Of a stretch of 31,687 nucleotides of DNA, positions 1 to 8,859 are shown piece after piece. The notes beneath the pieces were generated by a model. The model was not told the DNA's origin. It saw nothing but the letters and a program-made list of their open reading frames with translations, and searched no databases. A program made the position numbers and the translations under genes. The stretch is from an uncultured Collinsella sp. (GTDB taxonomy: Bacteria; Actinomycetota; Coriobacteriia; Coriobacteriales; Coriobacteriaceae). Location: the NCBI GenBank assembly GCA_900552995.1, contig USBX01000002.1:1-31687 (forward strand), written 5' to 3'. Within the stretch, counting starts at the first letter, position 1, and each line of letters starts with the position of its first letter.

Positions 1-49
1 CTCCCCCGATGATTTCTAAATGTCTGGCACGCGAGCGGAGAGGTCGCTG

Positions 50-406
50 ATGGGTACCCGCGTATCGGCTGAGGCGGCGGCCATTGCGCGCGAGGCCCAG
101 ATGCGCTCGGAGGCATCCGAGGCGGCACGCATTGCCTATGTGACGCAGGCCCGCACGCTTCGCGAGCGCCGCGGCTCGTTTATCAAGATGGTTGTCGTCT
201 CCGCCCTTGTCGCGGCAATCTGCTCGCGCCTTCGTGGTACAGTTGGTGCGCTTGGGTTTTCGATTTCAACAGGCTTGGTAATCTGGGGTGTGGTCGATGC
301 AGTAATGCTGACCAACCAGATCAAGGTACTCGACAAGCGCGCGATGGATATGATGCGCGCCCGCGACGCTGCCGCCAAGATCGCTGCCGAGGCACAAGAA
401 CTGTAA
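50..406 (+). CDS. Small membrane protein of unknown function (118 aa)
   Basis: I do not recognise the family. Residues 1-45 are Ala/Arg/Glu-rich and probably helical. One or two hydrophobic segments follow (about residues 46-60 and 66-86), then a charged Ala-rich helical tail, so it is likely a small inner-membrane protein. I chose the ATG at 50 over the in-frame ATG at 20 because GGAGAGG at 37-43 sits 6 bases before it, while nothing resembling a ribosome site precedes 20. The ATG also overlaps a TGA in another frame (TGATG, 48-52), which would suit coupling to a gene off the left edge. The next gene starts 30 bases downstream, so the two probably share a transcript. Function unknown. Confidence 0.7.
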   Translation: MGTRVSAEAAAIAREAQMRSEASEAARIAYVTQARTLRERRGSFIKMVVVSALVAAICSRLRGTVGALGFSISTGLVIWGVVDAVMLTNQIKVLDKRAMDMMRARDAAAKIAAEAQEL

Positions 407-436
407 CGACGCCAGACTCGATGGGAAGGTCTAAAG

Positions 437-886
437 ATGGCACAGGATATGCAGGACGCCGGTAACGTCTCCGCCGAGCTCGACGCCATGGTGTGTGACC
501 TGATTGGTGCGTTCTTGGACGACCTTGCCGCCGGCGAGAACCCGGGCGTAGTTGTGGCGATCGAGGACGCTGCTTCCAACCGATATCTGGCGGCGCTCGA
601 CGAGGACGGCGAAGAGGCATGCCTCGAGGCGGCCACCAACTTTATCTCCGAGCACAAGATGGGTCTTAAGGACGAGGGCCTGGGCCGCATCGCCCGCTAT
701 GCCATCGGCTACACCGGTTGTGTCGAAATTGACGGCGGCTATCACGACGCCCTGCTCGTGAGCTTCTTCGAAACCACGCTCGAGAGCGGTTTTTCGGCAT
801 ACGTGCTGTATGAGGGCATGGGTGCCGGCGATGGTTTTATGTGGAGCGACCCTGAACCTGCAGGTGAGGAAACCCCTCTTATCTAA
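437..886 (+). CDS. Conserved-looking hypothetical protein (149 aa, acidic)
   Basis: I do not recognise the family. It is a soluble, acidic protein with no signal peptide or membrane segment. Alternating helical and strand-like stretches suggest a small alpha/beta fold, and the tail (FMWSDPEPAGEETPLI) is probably flexible. GGAAGG at 424-429 lies 7 bases before the ATG and supports the start. It follows the small membrane protein by 30 bases and precedes typA by 117 bases, so it is likely the second gene of a short operon. Codon use matches the housekeeping genes of the window, which argues for a real gene. Confidence 0.75.
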   Translation: MAQDMQDAGNVSAELDAMVCDLIGAFLDDLAAGENPGVVVAIEDAASNRYLAALDEDGEEACLEAATNFISEHKMGLKDEGLGRIARYAIGYTGCVEIDGGYHDALLVSFFETTLESGFSAYVLYEGMGAGDGFMWSDPEPAGEETPLI

Positions 887-1003
887 AATCGCTAAAATAA
901 ACGAGTTTTCGGTAAAAGGCTCAATATTCCCGCTGAGCGTTGTATCGCTGGGCGGGCCGCATACGCGTGCCGTTTGTATATGGATAGAAGATAGGGGAAC
1001 TAC

Positions 1004-2842
<1,839 letters not shown>

Positions 2843-2871
2843 GCGCTGGGGCTTATAACCGCCAATAAGAA

Positions 2872-2906
2872 AGGGCGTCGACCGCGATGGTCGGCGCCCT
2901 TTTTGG
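2872..2906 (+). terminator. Rho-independent terminator of typA
   Basis: A 12-bp stem (2872-2883 with 2889-2900, one G-T wobble) closes a 5-base loop and is followed by a run of five T. It lies 30 bases after the typA stop. Confidence 0.9.
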
Positions 2907-2934
2907 TGCAAGGGGGACGGGTCCGTTTGCACCA
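2904..2934. repeat. REP-like palindrome with GGGACGGG core
   Basis: Arms TGGTGCAA (2904-2911) and TTGCACCA (2927-2934) enclose a core reading GGGGGACGGGTCCG. The same arm sequence occurs at 8792-8822, and the GGGACGGG core recurs at 28661-28670 and 21785-21792. Palindromes of this look are known in many bacteria as REP-type repeats mobilised by RAYT (Y1 HUH) transposases. No such transposase is in the window. Confidence 0.7.
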
Positions 2935-3267
2935 CGGTGGAGGAGGTTATCCCCCCCCGGCTGTTTTTCAGGCAAAGTTAAGTTGTTTAAACATATACAC
3001 GAATCATTGAAATACAACCGCTTTGATACAAAACTGTCACAGGTAAATATCAACTGGTATTAAATTAAAAGACCTCTTTACCTGCGGTTTACATGACTGG
3101 TATCTATATTGTATTTTATGCATTGTGGCATAGACGAACCGTCTTAGAAGTTGCTCCCCAATGGGTTCTTGCAATGCGCTAGGTAGGTTCTCGTTGATGT
3201 TGGGGTTTGTGTTCGATCCGACGATTCGCCGTATTCCACAACGTGTTGTAGGAATTAGGGGACAACT
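2935..3267. other. AT-rich intergenic leader of the pilus locus
   Basis: No gene is supported here. The stretch is clearly richer in A and T than the flanking genes. It holds an 8-bp inverted repeat (CAGGTAAA at 3040-3047, TTTACCTG at 3077-3084) and a candidate promoter at 3088-3117. That leaves about 145 bases of 5' leader before the adhesin ATG. Short ORFs here lack ribosome sites and are not credible. Confidence 0.5.
3088..3117 (+). promoter_or_regulatory. Candidate promoter of the adhesin-pilin operon
   Basis: TTTACA (3088-3093, 5 of 6 to the -35 consensus) and TATTTT (3112-3117, 4 of 6) are 18 bases apart in the AT-rich region. The inverted repeat at 3040-3084 lies just upstream and could be an operator. 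This is inferred by eye only. Confidence 0.35.
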
Positions 3268-6200
3268 ATGGACACACACCGCTCACGGTCGCTGGGTATG
3301 GCGGCCCTGATCTTCATTTTAATTAGCCTCACCGTCGCAGTTTTCCACGGCGCAGCCCCCGTGCGCGCCGATGACGTGACGACGCCGATTGAGATCAACG
3401 GTGATACGGCAACGGTTGAGGTCAAGCTGTATACCGATGAGAACCATACTCAAGAGCTCAATGGCGCCGTAACGTCTACTTCGAAGCTCTATGGAGCTTT
3501 TTCGGCACAATTCAAAAGCGGCGAGGCGCCTTCGCCCGAGAACTATATCGCTGTCTATGAGCTTCCCGGCACCATCGTCGTTGACGATAACGCCGGTGGC
3601 AACCTCATGGAGGGCCCGGAGGCGACCGCTGACAAGGCTGGCACGTGGAAAATCGAGGACAATAAGATCATCTTTACGTTTGATAAGAGCTGGCTTGACA
3701 AAAACCCTGCGGAAATTTTTGTCGGAGCCAATTTTTCATTTGAGTTAGCAAATAAGAACGCTGGCTCGGACAGCAGTACACCTATCAAGTTCCCCGGTGC
3801 GGGATCAATCAATATTCCAACTACGGATGGCGCCGTCAAAGGGGAGAAATCGGGAGCCTTCTCCCAGGGAGCCGACGGCGTGGCCAAGGTCACCTGGTCT
3901 GTTAAGCTCACCGTCGAGTCGTACGCTACGAACGTCAAGTTTACTGACAGCCTAGGCGACAACTTTGAGTTTGTGGACGGCAGCTTCACGCTCGATGGCA
4001 AGAAGCTCGGCCCGCAGCCAACGATCAACGGTCAGATTGCGACTCTCGACACCTTAGGCAACGTTTCCCAGGGGGAGCACACGATTGCCTATGAGACGAA
4101 ACTGAAGAGAAGCGTTTCGGTTAACAATGGCGAGTTCATCGATGAGCAGGAAGCGTCTAAGAACACGGCAACGTGGGAGTGGGGCGGCTTGAGCAATCGC
4201 CAGAGCGGCTCCGTGACTGCTGCTCCCAGCAAGTTTCGTTACGACATGATCAACAAGTCCAACGGCTCGGGTACACCGTCCGACATCACGTGGACGGTCA
4301 CGCTCAACCAAGGCGAGATCAAGGCCGACATGAGCGGCTACAAGTTCACCGATACGCTTGACGATAAGCAGGCCTATATGGGGAGCTACACGGTTTACAA
4401 GGGCAGCTCGGGGTCGGAGGTTCTTCCGGGCGGCGTGCTTGACTCGTCGCAGAGCTCGTTTACCTACACATTCCCGACCGATCTTGTCGACAAGTACGCC
4501 ACCTACCGCATCGTCTATCACACAAAGATGAACGATACGAGCTCGTACGATACCGTGCATAACGACGCGGCCATCGAGCGCGAAGGCTCCGTTTCCGGTA
4601 CCGATGAAGGCAGTTTCACGCCGCAGCTGACGGGTGTTGTGCCGATCACCAAGAGGCTCGTGAGATCCGATGAGGCGGCGACGACGGGCAGGGCGACATG
4701 GGAGACGAAGGTCGCGCTGAAGGCGATCGTCAATGCGGTCCATCCAGGCGAGGTGACGGTGAAGGACACGTTTCAGTCGGCATGGTCGCAGAAACTCGGT
4801 GTCGACGAAAGCTCCATTACCATTAAAATCGGCAATACCGAGCTGGTTCCGGGCACCGACTGGAGACCAACGACCAGCTATCCGGGTAATGAAACAAAGA
4901 AAAACTACGACCTCAAAATCATCGTTACCGACAAAGTGAAAGCCGCTCTCGAGAAGGAGGACTACGCCGTTATCACCTACAACACCACATCAGAAGCGCT
5001 GTCGGGCTGGTACTCAAACTTTGCGTCGGTCAGCGCGCCGGGCCTGAAATTACAGCGGTCGTTCACCGAACCCGTCAAGTACGTTGTCAACCAAGAAACG
5101 AAGCCTGCGGTCGAGAAGCCGAAAGCGGAGTCGAAGGTGTCTTGGGTTGAGAACTTCGATTGGCATACCGTTAACGGCTCGGATGAGAAGGGCGCCTGGA
5201 TCGTCGACTGGACGGTGTATGCAAACCGCCAAAAGGGTAATAAGGGCGCAAATGGCGAGTTCGAATGCTTTGGAGCTGGAAAGCTGGGCGGGAAACCGCT
5301 GAATATCGTTGATAGCCTTCCGGATGGTATGAGCTATGTTGCGAATTCCGCAAAGTTCACGCTCGTGCAGAATCCCTACGAAGAGCATACGGGGCTTGGT
5401 CGCGGAAGTGAGGCCAAGACGGTCGTTGATAATCAACAGCTTGCCACCGACAACGTCAGCAGCGCCGGCAATACGGTCACTTTCTCCATCCCCACAACTG
5501 GGCTTGGCGACTATGCCGGCTATGCGAAGCTCACATACAAAACAGCGGTCAAGCGCAGCGAGCTCGATGTCTCTAAGAATGAGGTGAAGTTCACCAACTC
5601 GGCAAGCGCCGAGTCGGGAGACAAGAAATTCGATATCGGTAGCGGCACCGTCACCATCAAGAACAACGTCATCAAAAAGACTGGTGAGCAAGTCAGTAAT
5701 AGCAACCGTATTAAGTACACCATTCTTGTTAACGAGTCTGGCGTTGCCCTTAAGAATGGCACTGACTTCCTCGAGCTCGTGGACACCATGGATGCCGAGT
5801 GCACGCTGGTGCCGTCGACGCTTAAGGTCTATGAGTGCGTGAACGGTGCCTGGTCACCGCTGACTGATAAGGACTATTCGTCGAAGATGGAACAAGTCAA
5901 GGATGAATCTGGCTCGCGTACGAAGTTGACTCTTGAGGTGCCCGACGAGAAATACCTCAAGGTCGAGTACGAAGTTATCCCGACCGGAAACCCCGGTGAA
6001 GAGGTGTCTCTTTCCAATACCGCCGAGCTTACGGGTGTGACGGAAGGCTCGGCGATCGACGAGCAAAAATGGACCATCCAGAGCGCTTCTGCCAGTGCGG
6101 GCGGCAACGGCTACGATATCACGATGACCAAATACGATGCGCAGCAGGTCGGTGCTACGCTCAAAGGGGCGGAGTTCACGCTCTACAGCGTGAATATGGA

Positions 6201-7005
6201 CCAGGTTGCGGATGACGGAAATGTAGAGAACGCCAGAACGCCGTTTTACGAGGCCGCGACCGACGACAACGGCAAAATCTCGTTCGGCACAAGCGACAAG
6301 AAGATGAGTAATTGCGTGCTCTACCAGCTCGTGGAGACCAAGGCGCCTGTTGGCTATGCCAAGGCCGATCCCACGTGGATCATGCTCAAGGGCAGCGCGA
6401 GCGAAGAGGATTATCAGGCTGCGCTAACTAAGGCAAAGGACATCGTCGACGGTGCGGAGATCATCGACGATACAAAGAAGGACGAGATCTGGATCTACGA
6501 CAATCGCCTAACGGGCTCTGCGGTTATTAAAGCAAAGAAAGTGCTTGAAGGTGGCACCTTCAAGGCGGGACAGTTCTCGTTCGAGCTCAAGGATGCCGAG
6601 GGCAGGGTGCTCCAGACGGTGACCAACGACGCCGGGGGCAATGTCTCTTTCAACGTCGACTACAACAAGGCTGATACCTACACATACACCATCTCCGAGG
6701 TCGTCCCCGATGGCGCCGAGAACAACGTCAAGGACCACATCACCTACGACACAGTCGGGCACAATGTCACGGTTAACGTGACTATCGACAATAAAAGTGA
6801 GCAGCTCGACACCGTCGTCACGTATGACGATGACTCCCAGGTGCCGCCGACTTTTATCAACAAGTATTCGACCACGCTTCCTGAGGCGGGCGGGGCTGGC
6901 TTGACTATGACGTATCTGGCTGGCGCTTCGCTGTTGTGTTTTGCCGCGACGTGGATGCATGCTCGTCGCCATCGCGATCAAGATCGAGGTGGTGGCCGTG
7001 AGTAG
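3268..7005 (+). CDS. Large cell-wall-anchored adhesin / tip pilin, Cna-B and FctA-like domains
   Basis: This is a 1245-aa surface protein. A signal peptide spans about residues 1-35 (…APVRADD). An N-terminal beta domain (about 40-190) is followed by five similar adhesion modules, each opening with a W/Y-x-(V/I) strand and a D-x-(L/M) motif (near residues 208, 339, 476, 644 and 814). Next comes a SpaA/Cna-B domain (about 949-1040) with the E-box LVETKAPVGY, and a pilin isopeptide-linkage domain (about 1081-1200) with TYTISE and a closing FINKY. The C-terminus has an LPEAG sorting signal (1204-1208), a membrane segment and a basic tail. AGGGGA precedes the ATG at 3268. The Cna-B and FctA-like domains are known to carry Lys-Asn/Asp isopeptide bonds. 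It overlaps the downstream pilin by 8 bases. The tip/adhesin role is inferred from size and order. Confidence 0.88.
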   Translation: MDTHRSRSLGMAALIFILISLTVAVFHGAAPVRADDVTTPIEINGDTATVEVKLYTDENHTQELNGAVTSTSKLYGAFSAQFKSGEAPSPENYIAVYELPGTIVVDDNAGGNLMEGPEATADKAGTWKIEDNKIIFTFDKSWLDKNPAEIFVGANFSFELANKNAGSDSSTPIKFPGAGSINIPTTDGAVKGEKSGAFSQGADGVAKVTWSVKLTVESYATNVKFTDSLGDNFEFVDGSFTLDGKKLGPQPTINGQIATLDTLGNVSQGEHTIAYETKLKRSVSVNNGEFIDEQEASKNTATWEWGGLSNRQSGSVTAAPSKFRYDMINKSNGSGTPSDITWTVTLNQGEIKADMSGYKFTDTLDDKQAYMGSYTVYKGSSGSEVLPGGVLDSSQSSFTYTFPTDLVDKYATYRIVYHTKMNDTSSYDTVHNDAAIEREGSVSGTDEGSFTPQLTGVVPITKRLVRSDEAATTGRATWETKVALKAIVNAVHPGEVTVKDTFQSAWSQKLGVDESSITIKIGNTELVPGTDWRPTTSYPGNETKKNYDLKIIVTDKVKAALEKEDYAVITYNTTSEALSGWYSNFASVSAPGLKLQRSFTEPVKYVVNQETKPAVEKPKAESKVSWVENFDWHTVNGSDEKGAWIVDWTVYANRQKGNKGANGEFECFGAGKLGGKPLNIVDSLPDGMSYVANSAKFTLVQNPYEEHTGLGRGSEAKTVVDNQQLATDNVSSAGNTVTFSIPTTGLGDYAGYAKLTYKTAVKRSELDVSKNEVKFTNSASAESGDKKFDIGSGTVTIKNNVIKKTGEQVSNSNRIKYTILVNESGVALKNGTDFLELVDTMDAECTLVPSTLKVYECVNGAWSPLTDKDYSSKMEQVKDESGSRTKLTLEVPDEKYLKVEYEVIPTGNPGEEVSLSNTAELTGVTEGSAIDEQKWTIQSASASAGGNGYDITMTKYDAQQVGATLKGAEFTLYSVNMDQVADDGNVENARTPFYEAATDDNGKISFGTSDKKMSNCVLYQLVETKAPVGYAKADPTWIMLKGSASEEDYQAALTKAKDIVDGAEIIDDTKKDEIWIYDNRLTGSAVIKAKKVLEGGTFKAGQFSFELKDAEGRVLQTVTNDAGGNVSFNVDYNKADTYTYTISEVVPDGAENNVKDHITYDTVGHNVTVNVTIDNKSEQLDTVVTYDDDSQVPPTFINKYSTTLPEAGGAGLTMTYLAGASLLCFAATWMHARRHRDQDRGGGRE

Positions 7006-8635
7006 GCTTAACCGCCGCTTGTTGGCTGCCGCGACGACAATCATGGTCGCTATTCTGTCTTTCGCGATTGCCCCTGGGACGGCTCATGCTGCCGATACCG
7101 GTGCCATCACGGTGGACGGTACGGTTGCGACGCGGTATGACGCGTACCAGCTCTTTTCGGCGACCGTTGTCGACGATGCTGGCCAAAAAATTGCAACTGA
7201 CGTAACGTGGGCGAATGACACGGTTCGTCAAACTGCTCTTTCGGTGCTACATGATGCGGGGCTCGATAGCTCGACATCGACGGCGCAAGAGGCTGCCGAA
7301 TGGATGAATGCCGACGGGCACATGACGACCGCGCTGACGGCAAAACTTGCCCGCGCAATTGTCAAAGCAGGCGCCGTGTCCGTGGCCCTTAACGCGGGCA
7401 CGACGGCCGAGCTGCCCTGTGGCTACTGGCTCATCGTCGCCGACGACGACGCCATCGCCCAGGGCGAGGCCGGCACCGCGCCGATCATGGCCCTGGTCGG
7501 CGGCAGCGCCGTCACCGTCAAGCCCAAGGCGGCGACCCCCAAGGTCGCCAAGCACGTGCTGGAGGACAGCACCGCCGCCTGGCAGAAGGCCGCCGACGCC
7601 ACGGTCGGCGACGACCTGTACTGGCGCCTCTCGGCCACGGTCCCGGCGGGGCTCACCGCCTACGACACCTACACGGTGCAGTTCGTCGACACCATGAGCG
7701 CGGGGCTCGACCCCTCCAAGGCGGCCGCGAGCATGCGCGTGTACGTGGCGGCGGGCGCGGACGGCGGCTTTGACGCCGTCACATGTGAGGGCGGTAACGC
7801 CAACTCGACGCTGGCTAAAGGGTGGACGGACATTACTTCACAGTGCAGGGTCTCGGTCGAGGGCAATGCCTTCACCGTGCGCACCGGCGACCTGGTCGCC
7901 GCGCTCGGCGGGGCCGACGCCTTCGCCGCGGGCGCCCGCGTGGTTGCTGTCTACAATGCGCCGTTGGGGGCCAACTGCAATCGAGGCGCCACCAAGGGCA
8001 ACCCCAACGAGGTCTACCTGCTTTACCCGCGCTCTCCTCTCGCCGACCAGTCCGGTGACGCCGGCTTCACCCGCACGCCGAGCGATGACGCGTGCGCCTA
8101 TACCTGGGGACTCAGTCTGATCAAGCGCTCAAGCTCGGACGATAAGCCGCTCGCGGGCGCCAAGCTGCGCATCATCGATGACCGCGGCCGCATCCTAACG
8201 ACTGACGGCTCGTGGTCGACGGATGTTGACGCGTGCGTCACCACGGGCTCGGACGGCCATGTGGAATTGACCGGTGTGGACGCGGGCGTCTATACCGTCG
8301 AAGAGGTCGCGGCACCCAAAGGCTACACCGCCTTTGAGGGCAAACGTACGGTGACGGTTGCGGCCGAGGGTCTGGACGTTAAACAGGTGACGGCCGCGAA
8401 GCCCAAGGTGACTGTATCGGTCGAAAGCCCTCTGCGGGTTGACGCAGCCGATGCCGGGACGGGTTCGATTGAACTGTCGGTGCTCAACACCCCAAGCAAA
8501 GAAGTAAGTCGAGGCTTTATGCCCTCGACGGGAGATAGAACGTTGGTGCTGGTGGCGGCTTTGGCTGCCATCGGAGTGGCGGCTATTGTCGCCGCGCTCG
8601 TCATCAAGCGGGGAGGAGGTCGCCGTGAAAAATAA
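6998..8635 (+). CDS. Isopeptide-forming fimbrial pilin (backbone-type), MPSTG anchor
   Basis: This is a 545-aa pilin. I chose the GTG at 6998 because GAGGTGG precedes it and it overlaps the adhesin stop by 8 bases; an upstream ATG (6941) has neither property. The signal peptide ends near AHAADT (about residue 31). A VTVKPK stretch (172-177) resembles the pilin motif whose lysine links subunits, though the family's WxxxVxVYPK form is not complete. A backbone-pilin domain follows (about 178-350), then a Cna-B domain (about 373-455) with the E-box YTVEEVAAPKGY. The C-terminus has MPSTG (508-512), a membrane segment and a basic tail. Two internal blocks (about 7385-7785 and 7850-7940) are far more GC-rich than the rest. 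Family is firm; the shaft role is inferred. Confidence 0.85.
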   Translation: MSRLNRRLLAAATTIMVAILSFAIAPGTAHAADTGAITVDGTVATRYDAYQLFSATVVDDAGQKIATDVTWANDTVRQTALSVLHDAGLDSSTSTAQEAAEWMNADGHMTTALTAKLARAIVKAGAVSVALNAGTTAELPCGYWLIVADDDAIAQGEAGTAPIMALVGGSAVTVKPKAATPKVAKHVLEDSTAAWQKAADATVGDDLYWRLSATVPAGLTAYDTYTVQFVDTMSAGLDPSKAAASMRVYVAAGADGGFDAVTCEGGNANSTLAKGWTDITSQCRVSVEGNAFTVRTGDLVAALGGADAFAAGARVVAVYNAPLGANCNRGATKGNPNEVYLLYPRSPLADQSGDAGFTRTPSDDACAYTWGLSLIKRSSSDDKPLAGAKLRIIDDRGRILTTDGSWSTDVDACVTTGSDGHVELTGVDAGVYTVEEVAAPKGYTAFEGKRTVTVAAEGLDVKQVTAAKPKVTVSVESPLRVDAADAGTGSIELSVLNTPSKEVSRGFMPSTGDRTLVLVAALAAIGVAAIVAALVIKRGGGRREK

Positions 8636-8717
8636 TTGCCCCCCCTTTGCTCAATGGCGTACTGCCTCCGTAACGAGTGACGCGCAGGCCTACCGACCTG
8701 ATGATCATTGGTTTTAA
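8625..8717 (+). pseudogene. Start of a lost third pilus-operon gene (30-codon remnant)
   Basis: GGAGGAGG at 8612-8619 is a very strong ribosome site 5 bases before a GTG (8625), which overlaps the pilin stop. This is the same arrangement that couples the adhesin to the pilin. The frame runs only 30 codons (opening VKNNCPPFAQWR) to a TAA at 8715, with no recognisable domain. I read it as the start of a former third gene, perhaps a pilin sortase or another pilin, joined to unrelated DNA by a deletion. A genuine small peptide is possible but less likely. Confidence 0.4.
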
Positions 8718-8747
8718 AAAAAGTTACTAGAGAACCCTCCAAGAAAA

Positions 8748-8782
8748 GCGGGGCACCCGGTCGATATGACCGAGTGCCCCGC
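8748..8782. terminator. Terminator between convergent genes
   Basis: GCGGGGCAC-CGGTC (8748-8762) pairs with GACCG-GTGCCCCGC (8768-8782) around a 5-base loop, with one internal mismatch. On the minus strand it is followed by CTTTTCTT, so it suits the minus-strand gene at 8860-10005 best. It may also end the pilus transcript. Confidence 0.7.
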
Positions 8783-8791
8783 CTCGTTTGT

Positions 8792-8850
8792 TGGTGCAAA
8801 GTAACCTGACCCCTTTGCACCACCACAAAGGTGCCTGGCCCCTTTATGGT
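8792..8850. repeat. REP-like palindrome pair
   Basis: TGGTGCAAAG (8792-8801) and CTTTGCACCA (8813-8822) are perfect 10-base arms around a core that reads GGGGTCAGGTTA on the minus strand. A second, degenerate unit (AAAGGGGCCAGGCACCTTT on the minus strand) adjoins at about 8827-8846. The arms match the copy at 2904-2934. Confidence 0.7.
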
Positions 8851-8859
8851 GATCGGCTG

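Noticed and set aside
3040..3084. Invertible promoter (phase switch) for the pilus operon
   Set aside because: The inverted repeats are only 8 bp and enclose no promoter, and no invertase gene is nearby.
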